A stretch of DNA of 64,000 bases from Beutenbergia cavernae DSM 12333 (GCF_000023105.1 NC_012669.1:2791025-2855024), one strand, 5' to 3'; counted from the stretch's first letter, positions 27,843 through 36,461 are shown. The notes: generated from the letters alone by a model not told the origin. Made by a program: numbers and translations.

Positions 27843-28294
27843 TAGACACGCTCAGCGGCCGCGTGTGTAAGCGAGTCGTAGTAGTCGAAGATGCTCGTCG
27901 TCGTGATCTGCGTACTACTACGCGATCCCGCCGGGAGGTCACCGCGGGCGTCTTGCCAGGGCGCCTCGCTGTGCGTCAACTCGCTCAACTCGTGCGCCGT
28001 CTTGTCGCTATAGAAGCCGAGGACGATGTCGATGCTCTCGCGTTCGCCGGTGTCGAGTGCCTCCGCGTCACCGAGCGGCCATGTACTCACGTGGAACTGA
28101 CCCCGATGGTGCCGGTACAGGTCGTAGATGACCGGCCCGTTCGCCCATGCTTGGATGGGCGCGTCAAACAACTCGCGCTCCTCCCACACCAGGTGCCAGG
28201 CGTACGAGTAGTACACGAGCTTCTGCAGCTTCATCGCCGTCATGCCGCCCTGCTTGGCGAGGATGTGAGCGGCAACATCGTGAACTGTGGCCAC
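27842..28294 (-). CDS. Panacea-domain (DUF4065) antitoxin
   Basis: The 150-residue protein has the Panacea/SocA-like fold: MATVHDVAAHILAKQGGMTAMKLQKLVYYSYAWHLVWEERELFDAPIQAWANGPVIYDLYRHHRG is a textbook start for the family (KLQKLVYY and ANGPV are hallmark strings). Panacea proteins act as broad antitoxins. The gene leads a two-gene minus-strand operon with the candidate toxin. Convergent genes isolate it from the rest of the element. The visibly lower GC of this stretch suggests separate acquisition. Confidence 0.9.
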   Translation of the reverse strand: MATVHDVAAHILAKQGGMTAMKLQKLVYYSYAWHLVWEERELFDAPIQAWANGPVIYDLYRHHRGQFHVSTWPLGDAEALDTGERESIDIVLGFYSDKTAHELSELTHSEAPWQDARGDLPAGSRSSTQITTTSIFDYYDSLTHAAAERV

Positions 28295-28499
28295 GGGACT
28301 CCCCTCCTTGGTCGGCTACCACGTGTCTAGCGCATGGGCACGTCCGTACGTCGGTGCCACGCCTACCGTACGGCAGGCGTACACCGTCAGCAGCCGATCG
28401 CGCGCCACTTCACCCTCTGCGCACAAGGGATTCACCCGCAGCCAACCCCGCAGGTGCGACAGGGCCGCGCGCTCCTCGTCGTCGGGCCATGATGCCTTC
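28295..28499. promoter_or_regulatory. divergent promoter region, antitoxin and membrane-protein genes
   Basis: A 205-bp gap between the Panacea gene (minus) and the membrane-protein gene (plus). The sequence includes gtacgtcggtgcc...taccgtacggcaggcgtac (about 28345-28382), an imperfect repeat of tacg/cgta blocks that could bind the antitoxin. I see no conserved promoter boxes with confidence. Confidence 0.35.
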
Positions 28500-28952
28500 A
28501 TGGACTGGATCGGCATCGTGGTCGCTGGCATCCTCGGCGTGTCTGGAGTGTGGGCGACGGTGTACGTCAACGACCGGAACGCGCAGCGTGCCGAGCGAGA
28601 GCGCACCCGGGATGCGGATCGAGTCGACGCGGCAGGCATCCGCGAGCAGAAGGTCGCGGACTACCGCGCCTTGCTCGATGCCTTCACGAAGTGGGCCGCA
28701 CTACAGGACGGTAAGGGCAAGACGGTCGTCTACGAGACCGACGTCGATGCGAGCACCGTAGCGCTGCTAACCGCCTGTGCCAGGGCGAAGCTCGTCGCCT
28801 CGACGCCGGTCCGGCAAGCCATCGGAAGCGTCGAGGCTCTCACCGGCCGGCGATCCCCCGGGGATGCGGCACGTTCCCCGTCCGGAGTCACGACCGTCGA
28901 CATCGTGTTCGACGCGCTCACAGCGGCCATGAACGCCGACGTAGCCACGTAG
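28500..28952 (+). CDS. single-pass membrane protein, unknown function
   Basis: A 150-residue protein with an N-terminal membrane helix (WIGIVVAGILGVSGVWATVYV) followed by a charged coiled-coil-like part (NDRNAQRAERERTRDADRVDAAG) and a soluble helical domain. Proteins with this layout occur near phage and defence genes, but the family is not identifiable. It is the last gene before attR and divergent from the Panacea pair. Confidence 0.65.
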   Translation: MDWIGIVVAGILGVSGVWATVYVNDRNAQRAERERTRDADRVDAAGIREQKVADYRALLDAFTKWAALQDGKGKTVVYETDVDASTVALLTACARAKLVASTPVRQAIGSVEALTGRRSPGDAARSPSGVTTVDIVFDALTAAMNADVAT

Positions 28953-29202
28953 GGCCTCGGGACGGAGCAGCATTTCAGCCCTCGCCCGCCCGCTCGTCAT
29001 ATGCGGGACGATCGGGGAGCTCGGGCCGGGGGGAGGGGCATACCCCAGGGGGGTCGACGCGCGCGACAACGTGCCGGCGCGGGCGAGATGTCGCGGTCGC
29101 ACGGCGAGCCACGGCGAGAGCGCGCGAGGTAGCGCGACGCGCACGACAGAGATGCACCTATGGCGCATCGCGATCTAGACACGTCGTACTCCTTGACTTG
29201 AC
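28953..29202. other. right end of the element, no gene seen
   Basis: This 250-bp stretch is very rich in G and C with short palindromes such as ggggcataccccagggggg near 29036-29056, a possible terminator for the membrane-protein gene. It ends in the attP-derived arm acgtcgtactccttgacttg before the core at 29203. No open frame has a credible start. Confidence 0.5.
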
Positions 29203-29225
29203 AGGTCGAACGTGGGACCGCCCTT
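29175..29225. other. attR junction
   Basis: The right border with the core aggtc at 29203-29207. To the right the comM 5' part follows (gaacgtgggaccgcccttcg). Joining the chromosome left flank (16911 and lower) to 29203 and higher gives cgatcgcgaggtcgaacgtg, which codes on the minus strand for Thr-Phe-Asp-Leu-Ala-Ile, the normal comM sequence. Confidence 0.85.
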
Positions 29226-29450
29226 CGGCAACGATGCGGGCGCCAGGTTCACCGTGGCACGCCGGTTCGGCCACGCGATGCCGCACGACGTCACCGCCGC
29301 GCGCACCCGCTCCCGTGCCTCGCCCAGCGACGCGTCAGGGAGCCCGACGAGCGTGAACGCCGGCAACCCCGCCGCGAGATGTGCCTCCACCTCCACCACG
29401 TGCCCACGCAAGCCGACGAGCGCCGTCGACCACGTCCTCCCGAGCCGCAT
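29203..29450 (-). pseudogene. comM: comM (YifB-type AAA+ helicase), 5' part
   Basis: This encodes the first 82 residues of ComM: MRLGRTWSTALVGLRGHVVEVEAHLAAGLPAFTLVGLPDASLGEARERVRAA, the RNase H-like ChlI domain, up to GPTFDL. The frame then enters the element and stops after eight foreign residues. The start overlaps the yraN stop by 1 nt. With the 3' part at 15612-16911 it restores a full gene. A short peptide could still be made from the comM promoter, but it lacks the ATPase. Confidence 0.93.
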
Positions 29451-29806
29451 CAGCCGACCCCACGCAGGTGCTCCACTCGCGCCGCGCCCGCACGCGTGCG
29501 CAGCACGGCGACGACGTCGATCCGCACCTCACGGGCGTGCGCGTCGTGCTCGGCGAGCCAGCGCGCCGCCAGACGCCGCAGCCGCGCCAGCTTGAGCCGC
29601 GTGACGGCCTCACCGGGGTGTCCGAACGCGAGCGAGGACCGGGTCTTGACCTCGACGAAGACCAGCGTCTCGCCGTCGCGAGCCACGAGATCCAGCTCGC
29701 CGTCGGGGCACCGCCAGTTGCGCTCCACCACCTCGAGGCCCTCGGCCTCCAGCCAGCGCCCCGCCACACGTTCGCCATAGGCGCCGATCGCGTCCTTCGC
29801 GCGCAT
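29450..29806 (-). CDS. yraN: YraN/UPF0102 family nuclease-fold protein
   Basis: A 118-residue protein with the restriction-endonuclease-like fold: GAYGERVAGRWLEAEGLEVVERNWRCPDGELDLVARDGETLVFVEVKTRS, with the E..D...EVK acidic motif typical of nucleases. The substrate is not established. It is the normal gene upstream of comM in actinobacteria, and its stop overlaps the comM start. Confidence 0.94.
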   Translation of the reverse strand: MRAKDAIGAYGERVAGRWLEAEGLEVVERNWRCPDGELDLVARDGETLVFVEVKTRSSLAFGHPGEAVTRLKLARLRRLAARWLAEHDAHAREVRIDVVAVLRTRAGAARVEHLRGVG

Positions 29807-29929
29807 GTCCCCACCTCCTGGCGCCCACGGTCGCAGGGCAGGTCAGGGGTCGGTGGCGAGGATGTGGACAGCGCTCGGCCGCGGCTGCCGTGCCGCGCCT
29901 GGGGACAACCGGTGGCCGCCCGCGCGAGG

Positions 29930-30232
29930 TCAGGGCAGCTCGAGCTCCGCCTTCGCGAGCTCCTCGACGTTGACGTCCTTGAACGTCACCACGCGGACCT
30001 GCTTGACGAACCGGGCGGACCGGTACACGTCCCACACCCAGGCGTCCTGCAGGGTCAGCTCGAAGAACACCTCGCCGCCCGCGGACCGCACCTGCAGGTC
30101 GACCTGGTTCGCCAGGTAGAACCGTCGCTCGGTCTCGACGACGTAGGCGAAGAGGCCGACGACGTCGCGGTACTCGCGATAGAGCGCGAGCTCCATGTCG
30201 GTCTCGTAGTTCTCGAGGTCCTCGGCGCTCAC
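29930..30232 (-). CDS. DUF2469 family protein
   Basis: A 100-residue protein, GTG start at 30232, beginning [46 protein letters not shown], nearly identical in design to the small actinobacterial DUF2469 proteins found between rnhB and yraN. It overlaps the rnhB stop by 4 nt (GTGA). Function unknown. A longer open frame to 30526 is an artefact of rnhB. Confidence 0.92.
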   Translation of the reverse strand: MSAEDLENYETDMELALYREYRDVVGLFAYVVETERRFYLANQVDLQVRSAGGEVFFELTLQDAWVWDVYRSARFVKQVRVVTFKDVNVEELAKAELELP

Positions 30233-31050
30233 GGCACCATCATGCCCGGTTCGAGGGAGAGCGCGGCGCGGTCGCCGGCGTCGGCAGGCTCGACGGCGTC
30301 GTCCGGATCGACGCCCAGCAGAGCATCCTCGCCGGTGCCGGGGAGCCGCCAGCTGCGGCGGTGCAGCACCGTCGGCCCGAGCTCGCGCAGTGCCGCCAGG
30401 TGCTCCGGCGCGGCGTACCCCTTGTTCGACGCCCAGTCGAAGTCGGGGTGGTCGTCGTGCAGGACGCGCATGAGCCCGTCCCTCTCGCACTTGGCGAGCA
30501 CGCTGGCGGCCGCGACGACCGAGCACGTGAGGTCGGCCTTCACGCGCATCCGTACCGGCGGGACGAACGCCGTGGGCGCGACGGGCGGCTCGAGCGCCTC
30601 GAAGAGGTCGGGCTGGGGCGGGGTCAGCCAGTCGTGGGAGCCGTCGAGGATGAGCGCGCCGGGGACGACGCCGTCAGCGGCGAGCGACCCGAGGGCGCGG
30701 TGTCCGGCGAGCCGCAGCGCGGCGATGATCCCGATCTCGTCGATCTCCGCAGCGCTCGCGTGCGCCACCGCCGACGCGAATGCCCACCGGCGCACCGGCG
30801 GCACGAGCCGTTCTCGCGCGGCCGGGGTGAGGAGCTTGGAGTCCCGTAGGCCCGCGGGCGTGCGCCCGGTCGCCGGACCGACCACGACGACGCCGACCGA
30901 CACCGGCCCGGCCAGGCACCCGCGCCCCACCTCGTCCATCCCGGCCACGAGCCCGCCCGGCACGCTCTCGGCGAGCTCGCGCTCGAACGCGCGGGACGGC
31001 GCGAGCCGCCGGGTGCTCCCCGCCGAGCGTCTCGTCGTCCGCGCCGACAC
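30229..31050 (-). CDS. rnhB: ribonuclease HII
   Basis: RNase HII nicks RNA at RNA-DNA junctions and removes misincorporated ribonucleotides. The 273-residue protein starts with GTG at 31050, 5 bp after the lepB stop. It has the catalytic motifs [40 protein letters not shown] and [19 protein letters not shown], and the terminal [26 protein letters not shown]. It is somewhat longer at the C-terminus (about 25 residues) than most. Confidence 0.95.
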   Translation of the reverse strand: MSARTTRRSAGSTRRLAPSRAFERELAESVPGGLVAGMDEVGRGCLAGPVSVGVVVVGPATGRTPAGLRDSKLLTPAARERLVPPVRRWAFASAVAHASAAEIDEIGIIAALRLAGHRALGSLAADGVVPGALILDGSHDWLTPPQPDLFEALEPPVAPTAFVPPVRMRVKADLTCSVVAAASVLAKCERDGLMRVLHDDHPDFDWASNKGYAAPEHLAALRELGPTVLHRRSWRLPGTGEDALLGVDPDDAVEPADAGDRAALSLEPGMMVP

Positions 31051-31055
31051 GGTGC

Positions 31056-31799
31056 TCAGCTCGGGTCGGGGACGTCGGCGAAGGTCTCGCCGGGGTTGCT
31101 CAGCAGGGTCCAGCGGTCGACCGGCCAGATCGTGACGAAGGCCACGCCGACGATGTTGCGGATCGGCACCATCCCGCCGCCCGGGCTCCCGGGGTTGTAC
31201 CGCGAGTCCTTGGAGTCCGGCCGGTTGTCCCCGAGCACGAACACGTGGTCGTCGGGGACGACGACGTCGAACGGGTCGTTGCTCGGTGCGGCGCCGGCGA
31301 TGACGTACGGCTCCTCGATCGCCTCCCCGTTGATCGTGATGCGTCCCTCGGGGTCGCAGCACACGACGTGGTCGCCCGGCATCCCGATGAGCCGCTTCAC
31401 GAGGTGGTTCCCGGAGTCGGCCGGGAGCAGGCCGATGAACTCGAGCCCGCGCTGCACGGCCTCCGCCGCCGGTGAGGACTCCTCCTCCACGGTCGGCGGC
31501 AGCCAGCCGCCCGGGTCGACGAACACGACGACGTCGCCGCGGTTCACGTCGAACGGGCCGGGTGCGAGCTTGTTGACGAGCACCCGGTCCCCGATGTCGA
31601 GCGTCGTCTGCATCGACCCCGACGGGATGTAGAACGCCTGCGCGAGGAACGTCTTGATCAGCAGCGACAGGACGAGCGCGCTGACGAGCACGATGACCGT
31701 CTCGCGGAGCGCGGAGGACGCCTTGCCTCCACGGCGCTCAGCACCCGGCGCGCCGTGGTCAGGCGGCGCCGTCTGCTCCGCGGCGTGCTCCTTGGTCAC
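31056..31799 (-). CDS. lepB: signal peptidase I
   Basis: LepB removes signal peptides from Sec and Tat substrates outside the membrane. The 247-residue protein has one N-terminal membrane helix ([19 protein letters not shown]), the nucleophile serine in [21 protein letters not shown], the lysine base in [14 protein letters not shown], and the C-terminal box [16 protein letters not shown]. It follows rplS and precedes rnhB, a usual order. Confidence 0.96.
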   Translation of the reverse strand: MTKEHAAEQTAPPDHGAPGAERRGGKASSALRETVIVLVSALVLSLLIKTFLAQAFYIPSGSMQTTLDIGDRVLVNKLAPGPFDVNRGDVVVFVDPGGWLPPTVEEESSPAAEAVQRGLEFIGLLPADSGNHLVKRLIGMPGDHVVCCDPEGRITINGEAIEEPYVIAGAAPSNDPFDVVVPDDHVFVLGDNRPDSKDSRYNPGSPGGGMVPIRNIVGVAFVTIWPVDRWTLLSNPGETFADVPDPS

Positions 31800-31831
31800 G
31801 TGCGTCCTCCCGATCGGCTGCCGCGGCGCGG

Positions 31832-32188
31832 TCAGCCGACCGGCGTCTCGCGCTTCTCCTTGATCTTCGCAGCCTTGCCGCGCAGGGAGCGCAGGTAGTA
31901 CAGCTTGGCGCGTCGCACGTCACCGCGGGTCACGACCTCGATGTGGTCGATGGACGGCGAGTGGACCGGGAAGATGCGTTCGACGCCGACGCCGAAGCTC
32001 ACCTTGCGGATCGTGAACGTCTCACGCACACCGCCACCGGCGCGGGCGATGACGACGCCCTGGAACACCTGGATGCGGGAGCGGGCGCCCTCGACGACCT
32101 TGACGTGCACCTTGAGGGTGTCACCGGGCCGGAAGGCGGGGACGTCGTCGCGGAGCGAGGCGGCGTCGACGGGGTCCAGGGTCTGCAT
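31832..32188 (-). CDS. rplS: 50S ribosomal protein L19
   Basis: Standard 118-residue L19: [34 protein letters not shown]...[42 protein letters not shown]. The ATG at 32188 follows gggaagagaa; eight further in-frame codons upstream (to 32212) are not conserved. It opens the rplS-lepB-rnhB-DUF2469-yraN-comM-dprA order. Confidence 0.97.
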   Translation of the reverse strand: MQTLDPVDAASLRDDVPAFRPGDTLKVHVKVVEGARSRIQVFQGVVIARAGGGVRETFTIRKVSFGVGVERIFPVHSPSIDHIEVVTRGDVRRAKLYYLRSLRGKAAKIKEKRETPVG

Positions 32189-32310
32189 GGGTTCTCTTCC
32201 CGCACGTGCCACAGGTCACGTGCTCATCGTGGCGGCCGGGCGCCCGAGGGCAGGGCCGCGAAGCTGGTTGTCGCGTGACGGGACGTCGTGCACGCCTGAT
32301 CGAGGTTCCC

Positions 32311-32359
32311 CTGTGGCAGAACCGCGCGGTGCGACGCCCAGCGGACCAGTCTGCCACAG
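32311..32359 (-). promoter_or_regulatory. rplS upstream inverted repeat and shared motif
   Basis: A perfect 10-bp inverted repeat (ctgtggcaga at 32311-32320, tctgccacag at 32350-32359) with a 29-nt loop lies about 120-170 bp upstream of rplS and 39 bp after the trmD stop. It could end trmD transcription. On the minus strand its proximal part, 32359-32339, matches a 21-nt stretch upstream of rpsP (35296-35276) at 17 of 21 positions, so a promoter or leader shared by the two ribosomal genes is another reading. The rest of this 185-bp gap holds nothing clear. Confidence 0.5.
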
Positions 32360-32397
32360 CGCTCGCGTGGCGGACGAATCCGGGCGTGCGCCCGCGG

Positions 32398-33792
32398 TCA
32401 GGGCAGCTGCCGGACCAGCACGTAGTCGTCCTCGAGGCGCTCCCCCACCTGGAACGTCTTCGTGCCGACGACGTCGAACCCCGCCTTCGCGTAGAAGGCG
32501 CGCGCTCGCGCGTTCTGCTGGTTGACGCCGAGCCACACGGAGCGGGCGCCGCCCGAGCGCGCCGCGTCCAGGCTCGCGTCGATGAGCAGCCGGGAGGTCC
32601 CGGTGCCGTGCATCCGCGGCAGGGCGTAGCACTTGCTCAGCTCGATCGTGGGGCGGTCGATGACGAGCTCCGCCACGTGGGCGTCGTACGGTTCGCCGGC
32701 CACGAGCATCGTGTACCCGACGAGCCCGGTGGCATCCTCGGCCACGAGCACGGTGCGGTCGGGATCCCGGAGGTAGGCGCTGAACCGTTCCGCGCTGAGG
32801 TGCTCCGCGACGAAGGCTCGGGCGGAACCGAGCGTGGTGTCGGGCGGGCACGCGAGCGGGAACGTCGCTGCCGCGAGGTCGGCGAGCGCCGCCGCGTCGG
32901 TGGAGGCCGCGGCCCGGATGCTCGGCCGACGTCGCACCCTCTGCCCGACGACGGCGTACCCGGCGCCGTCGAGCACGTCACGGTCGCGCGCGTCGAGCCG
33001 GTCGACGTCGAGCGACTCGACGAGGTCCGGCCGTCGCTCAGCCGTGCGCACGAGGGCCGCGTCCCGGCGCCACCGGGCGACGGCCCCGTGGTGCCCGGAC
33101 CGCAGGACCTCGGGCACGTCCAGGCCGACCCACGAGGGTGGCTTCGTGTAGACGGGGTACTCGAGCAGTCCGGCGTCGCCGAACGACTCCTCGACCAGCG
33201 ACTCCGGGTTCCCGACGACGCCGGGCAGCAGTCGCACCACCGCCTCGACCACGACGAGGGCCGCCGCCTCACCGCCGTTGAGCACGTAGTCCCCGATCGA
33301 CACCTCCCGCACCGTCACGCCGGGTTCGCCGGCGTACCGCTCCGCGACGCGTGCGTCGATCCCCTCGTACCGCCCGCACGCGAGCACGAGCCTGGCGGGT
33401 GGCCCGGCCGCGCCGCTCACGGCGCCGGCGAGCTCGTGGGCAATCGCCTGCGTGAACGGCGTGCCGGACGGTGTCGGCACCAGGAGGACGACGTCGCGCA
33501 CCTCCGGACCGCCGTCGGGTCCCGGCGCCTGGCCCGTGGCGTCGATCGCGCGCCCCCACACGTCCGGGCGCATCACCATGCCCGCCCCGCCCCCGAAGGG
33601 CGTGTCGTCGACCGTGCGGTGGCGGTCGGTGGCGACGTCCCGCAGGTCGTGCACCCGCAGGTCGAGGAGCCCGTCCCGGCGTGCCTTCCCGACGAGCGAG
33701 AGCTCCAGCGGACGCAGGTACTCCGGGAAGATCGTGACGACGTCGATGCGCGGGGCGGCGGACGCCGTCGGCCCGGCAGCCGGGTCAGTCAT
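32398..33792 (-). CDS. trmD: tRNA (guanine37-N1)-methyltransferase TrmD fused to a GNAT acetyltransferase
   Basis: TrmD methylates G37 of tRNAs reading CNN codons. Residues 1 to about 280 are Trm[57 protein letters not shown] and the [15 protein letters not shown] region. From about 295 on a GNAT domain follows: [24 protein letters not shown] and an acetyl-CoA motif near [16 protein letters not shown]. The join has no stop or frame break; total 464 residues against about 250 for plain TrmD. The fusion couples a tRNA enzyme to an unknown acetylation. Ends overlap rimM. Confidence 0.93.
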   Translation of the reverse strand: MTDPAAGPTASAAPRIDVVTIFPEYLRPLELSLVGKARRDGLLDLRVHDLRDVATDRHRTVDDTPFGGGAGMVMRPDVWGRAIDATGQAPGPDGGPEVRDVVLLVPTPSGTPFTQAIAHELAGAVSGAAGPPARLVLACGRYEGIDARVAERYAGEPGVTVREVSIGDYVLNGGEAAALVVVEAVVRLLPGVVGNPESLVEESFGDAGLLEYPVYTKPPSWVGLDVPEVLRSGHHGAVARWRRDAALVRTAERRPDLVESLDVDRLDARDRDVLDGAGYAVVGQRVRRRPSIRAAASTDAAALADLAAATFPLACPPDTTLGSARAFVAEHLSAERFSAYLRDPDRTVLVAEDATGLVGYTMLVAGEPYDAHVAELVIDRPTIELSKCYALPRMHGTGTSRLLIDASLDAARSGGARSVWLGVNQQNARARAFYAKAGFDVVGTKTFQVGERLEDDYVLVRQLP

Positions 33793-34333
33793 CGTCGTCG
33801 AGGTCGGCAGCGCCAGCCGGGTGGTCGATGAAGAGCCCTCCGGGCGGGTCGACGACGACGCGACCTGCCGCGACGTCGACGCTCGGCACGAGGGCGGTGA
33901 CGAACGGGACCAGCGCGTGCGCGCCGGACGGCTCGACGACCACGAGCACGTCGTGCGCGGGCGGGTGCTCGACGGCGACCACCTCGCCGAGCACGTGACC
34001 GTCCGGGGTGACGGCTTCCAGGCCCACGAGCTCCCGCGGGTACCAGGCGTCGTCGTCGACGCGCGGCTCGGCGACCAGCTCGACGCCGCGCAGCGCCTCC
34101 GCGGCGGTGCGGTCGGCGATCTCGGCGAACGCGATGACGTACCCCGCGCCGGTGCGGCGCAGCCGGGCGATCGTGAGGGGTCCGGCGGCCGGCGGGTCGG
34201 TCCGCACCTTCGTGCCCGGCGCGAGCCGGTTCTCGTCGTCGGTCCGGACCGTCAGGCGGACCTCGCCGCGCAAGCCGAGCGCGGCGCCCAGCCTGGCGAG
34301 GACGACGTCGTCATCCTGATCGGTGCTGCTCAC
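33785..34333 (-). CDS. rimM: ribosome maturation factor RimM
   Basis: RimM binds S19 and assists 30S maturation. The 182-residue protein has the N-terminal RimM barrel ([22 protein letters not shown]) and the PRC-barrel ([31 protein letters not shown]...). The GTG at 34333 with aggag 5 bp upstream is better than a longer frame from 34405. It overlaps trmD by 8 nt (ATGACTGA), so trmD expression is coupled to it. Confidence 0.93.
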   Translation of the reverse strand: MSSTDQDDDVVLARLGAALGLRGEVRLTVRTDDENRLAPGTKVRTDPPAAGPLTIARLRRTGAGYVIAFAEIADRTAAEALRGVELVAEPRVDDDAWYPRELVGLEAVTPDGHVLGEVVAVEHPPAHDVLVVVEPSGAHALVPFVTALVPSVDVAAGRVVVDPPGGLFIDHPAGAADLDDDD

Positions 34334-34423
34334 GGCACTCCTTGTCGTCGCGGTGGGAACCACCATGACCATCCTGCCGCGACCGCGGCCGGCGCGGCGA
34401 GCCACGTCGCGTGGCGGGACGAG

Positions 34424-34455
34424 CGAGGCCCGCGTCCTGGTGGACGCGGGCCTCG
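34424..34455 (-). terminator. hairpin after the rpsP-khpA pair
   Basis: A 14-bp perfect inverted repeat (34424-34437 and 34442-34455, loop tggt), extendable outward by more pairs, lies 13 bp past the khpA stop on the minus strand. It probably ends or attenuates the rpsP-khpA transcript before rimM. No T tract follows. Confidence 0.6.
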
Positions 34456-34467
34456 TTCGTCAGGCGT

Positions 34468-34704
34468 TCAGCGCCGCGGGGAGTCGACGACGTCGATCCG
34501 CACGGGCTGGGTGGCCAGCGCGCCGACCACGGTGCGCAAGGCACGGGCGGTGCGACCGGAACGGCCGATCACGCGCCCGAGGTCGTCGGCGTGGACACGG
34601 ACCTCGAGCAGGTCACCGCGTCGCAGCGTGCGCGAGGAGACCTGGACGTCGTCCGGGTTGTCGACGATCCCGCGCACCAGGTGCTCGAGCGCGTCGGCGA
34701 GCAT
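34468..34704 (-). CDS. khpA: KH-domain RNA-binding protein (KhpA/YlqC-like)
   Basis: A 78-residue single KH domain: [60 protein letters not shown], with the GxxG loop GRSG. Small proteins of this type bind RNA and partner with KhpB/Jag in Gram-positives. It starts in the rpsP stop (1-nt overlap) and is the usual neighbour between rpsP and rimM. Confidence 0.93.
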   Translation of the reverse strand: MLADALEHLVRGIVDNPDDVQVSSRTLRRGDLLEVRVHADDLGRVIGRSGRTARALRTVVGALATQPVRIDVVDSPRR

Positions 34705-35162
34705 CAGGACTCGGATCCCTCGGCGTCGTCGGCAGCGGCGGAGCCGGCCTCGTCGGCCGACGCGGCGGCAGCGGCCTTCTTCTCGGAGGCCTTCGCCTTG
34801 TGCTTCTCGGCCTCGGCCTCGATCGCGGCGACCTTCTCCTTGGCGGCGTCGGGGGACGCGGCAGCGGCGCCGTCCTTGACGCGCAGCGTGCCCTCGGCGC
34901 CCGGGAGACCCTTGAACTTCTGCCAGTCGCCGGTGACCTTGAGGAGGGCGAGCACCTGCTCGGTCGGCTGCGCGCCGACGCCGAGCCAGTACTGGGCCCG
35001 CTCAGAGGCGATGTCGATGACCGAGGGGTCCTCGGTCGGGTGGTACTTGCCGATCTCCTCGATGACTCGCCCGTCCCGACGGGTACGGGAGTCGGCGACG
35101 ACGACGCGGTAGTACGGCGCCCGGATCTTGCCGAGACGCTTGAGACGGATCTTGACGGCCAC
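34704..35162 (-). CDS. rpsP: 30S ribosomal protein S16
   Basis: S16 is recognised from [47 protein letters not shown]. The 152-residue protein has the S16 core plus an Ala/Lys/Glu-rich tail of about 50 residues, a common actinobacterial feature. GTG at 35162 is the likely start, since the frame upstream (to 35267) is not conserved. Upstream lies the motif shared with rplS (35276-35296). Confidence 0.95.
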   Translation of the reverse strand: MAVKIRLKRLGKIRAPYYRVVVADSRTRRDGRVIEEIGKYHPTEDPSVIDIASERAQYWLGVGAQPTEQVLALLKVTGDWQKFKGLPGAEGTLRVKDGAAAASPDAAKEKVAAIEAEAEKHKAKASEKKAAAAASADEAGSAAADDAEGSES

Positions 35163-35275
35163 TGTGGTGGTTGCTCCTGGTTCGATGGGGTGAGGCGCGC
35201 GCTGCGACGTGGGGCGTGCGACGGCGAACCTCGGGACACGGCGAGCACGGAGAGAGGGGCCGGGCACGCCGAGTA

Positions 35276-35296
35276 CAGCGGGTCATTCTGCCAGAG
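35276..35296 (-). promoter_or_regulatory. motif upstream of rpsP, shared with rplS
   Basis: A 21-nt stretch 114 bp before rpsP matches that upstream of rplS at 32339-32359 in 17 positions. In minus orientation it contains TGGCAGAATG, which may be an extended -10 box (TGGCAGAAT) with TTGGGC 18 bp upstream as a weak -35. A common promoter or a common leader structure is possible. Confidence 0.4.
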
Positions 35297-35320
35297 CGGA
35301 GCGGGTGCGCCCAACCTGGC

Positions 35321-36133
35321 TCAATCGGAGGAGACACCGGCCTCCGACTCCCCCGGCCCGCCGCCCTCCGACTGCCCCGGAACCCCGCCCTGCGCGTCGC
35401 CCGGAACCCCGCCCTGCCCGTGGTCGGCCTCGGCGAAGGGGTGGTCGTACCCGCCCGGTCCGGAGCCGAGCGCGTCGGTCACGCCGGCGACGGCGTCGCG
35501 AGCTGCGGTGACGGCGTCATCGACCTCGCGGAACAGCCGCGCGATCTCGTCGGCGACCGCCGCCCCGCGGGTCTCGAGCTCCGCCAGCTGGTGCCGCAGG
35601 TCCTCGACGCGGCCCGCGTCGAGGCCGTCGGCGTCCCGCTCGGCCTCGTGGAGGTCGTTCTCGACGCGTGCCGCCTCGGCATCGATCTCGTCGAGGTCCC
35701 CGCGCCGGGCGCCGACCAGCTCCGCGCGGTCGCTCACGAACCACGCGACGTCGACGAGCCGCCGTCCGACCTCGGTCAGCACCTGGCGTCGACCCTCGAC
35801 GGCGTCGACGAGACCCCGCAGGTAGGCGCGCGCCGCCTCCGCGGCGTTCCCGGACCAGTCCGAACCGACGTCGCTGGTGTCCTGGGCGACCTCGTCCGCG
35901 AGCGTCGTGTGGAACGCCCCGAGCGAGGAGAATGCCTCACCGGCCCGGGCGAGACCCGCCCAGTCGCCGGCGAATCGGTCCCTGGTCGGCTTCTCGAGGT
36001 CGATCCCGAGGAACCGTTGCACGAGGTCGGGCACCAGCCAGGAGAGCCAGCTCCCGCGCCCGGTGGCGACGGCGACGAGATCCGCCGCGATGCCCGGCTC
36101 GGCGGGCGGCTCAAGCGCCGCGAGACTGCTCAC
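35321..36133 (-). CDS. WXG100-like/T7SS-associated hypothetical protein
   Basis: A 270-residue helical protein starting at GTG 36133, inside the end of the upstream gene. The centre is coiled coil with VGSDWSGNAAEAARAYLRGLVDAVEG, a WXG-type turn (W-S-G) typical of ESX/type VII substrates and partners. The rest (RVENDLHEAERDADGLDAGRVEDLRHQLAELE) is helical with a Gly/Pro/Ser-rich end. No toxin domain is visible. It resembles LXG/WXG proteins only in layout. No T7SS machinery is in the window. Confidence 0.65.
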   Translation of the reverse strand: MSSLAALEPPAEPGIAADLVAVATGRGSWLSWLVPDLVQRFLGIDLEKPTRDRFAGDWAGLARAGEAFSSLGAFHTTLADEVAQDTSDVGSDWSGNAAEAARAYLRGLVDAVEGRRQVLTEVGRRLVDVAWFVSDRAELVGARRGDLDEIDAEAARVENDLHEAERDADGLDAGRVEDLRHQLAELETRGAAVADEIARLFREVDDAVTAARDAVAGVTDALGSGPGGYDHPFAEADHGQGGVPGDAQGGVPGQSEGGGPGESEAGVSSD

Positions 36134-36461
36134 CGTTCCCACCGCCCGCCGGCACAGCGTCCAGGTCGTCGTCGAGCTCCGCCGCCCGGTCGGCATCGGT
36201 GTCGGTGTAGTACGCCGCGCTGGAATCCAGCTCGTCGCCCGAGGCCAGGAGCGCGCGGCCGAGACCCTCGAGCCCGGCCACGGTCGCCTCCGCCGCACCG
36301 ACGCGGGCGCCGTCGATCCGGCCGAAGCACTCGCCGTCGCCGCCGGCGCCGGGCAGCCAGCTGCCCGCGTACGATCGCGCGGCCGCCGCGGCGTCGGCGC
36401 CGAGGCGCAGCCCGTTGGCCAGCCGCCGCAGCGCTTCGGGATCGACCGAGAACTCGCTCAT
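36111..36461 (-). CDS. small WXG100-like protein
   Basis: A 116-residue helical protein: MSEFSVDPEALRRLANGLRLGADAAAAARSYAGSWLPGAGGDGECFGRIDGARVGAAEATVAGLEGLGRALLASGDELDSSAAYYT. The first helix, a central turn (GSWLPG) and the second helix fit an ESAT-6/WXG100-type hairpin. It overlaps the next gene by 23 nt. With it, it forms a pair between rpsP and ffh, an unusual place. Function unknown. Confidence 0.65.
   Translation of the reverse strand: MSEFSVDPEALRRLANGLRLGADAAAAARSYAGSWLPGAGGDGECFGRIDGARVGAAEATVAGLEGLGRALLASGDELDSSAAYYTDTDADRAAELDDDLDAVPAGGGNGEQSRGA

Larger units (their letters stand above)
16912..29202. mobile_element. 12.3-kb integrative element in comM (serine-integrase; satellite- or AICE-like)
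   Basis: Counting one core copy, the element is 12,291 bp. It holds a left cassette of small genes, an FtsK-like translocase, a serine integrase, a primase-polymerase and helicase with iterons, zinc-ribbon genes, a P27-like terminase small subunit, and a Panacea toxin-antitoxin pair at the right. No capsid, tail or lysis genes are present, so it is not a complete phage. Translocase plus primase resembles actinomycete integrative-conjugative elements; the terminase points to use of a helper phage capsid. Both readings are inference. Excision would restore comM exactly. Confidence 0.9.
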
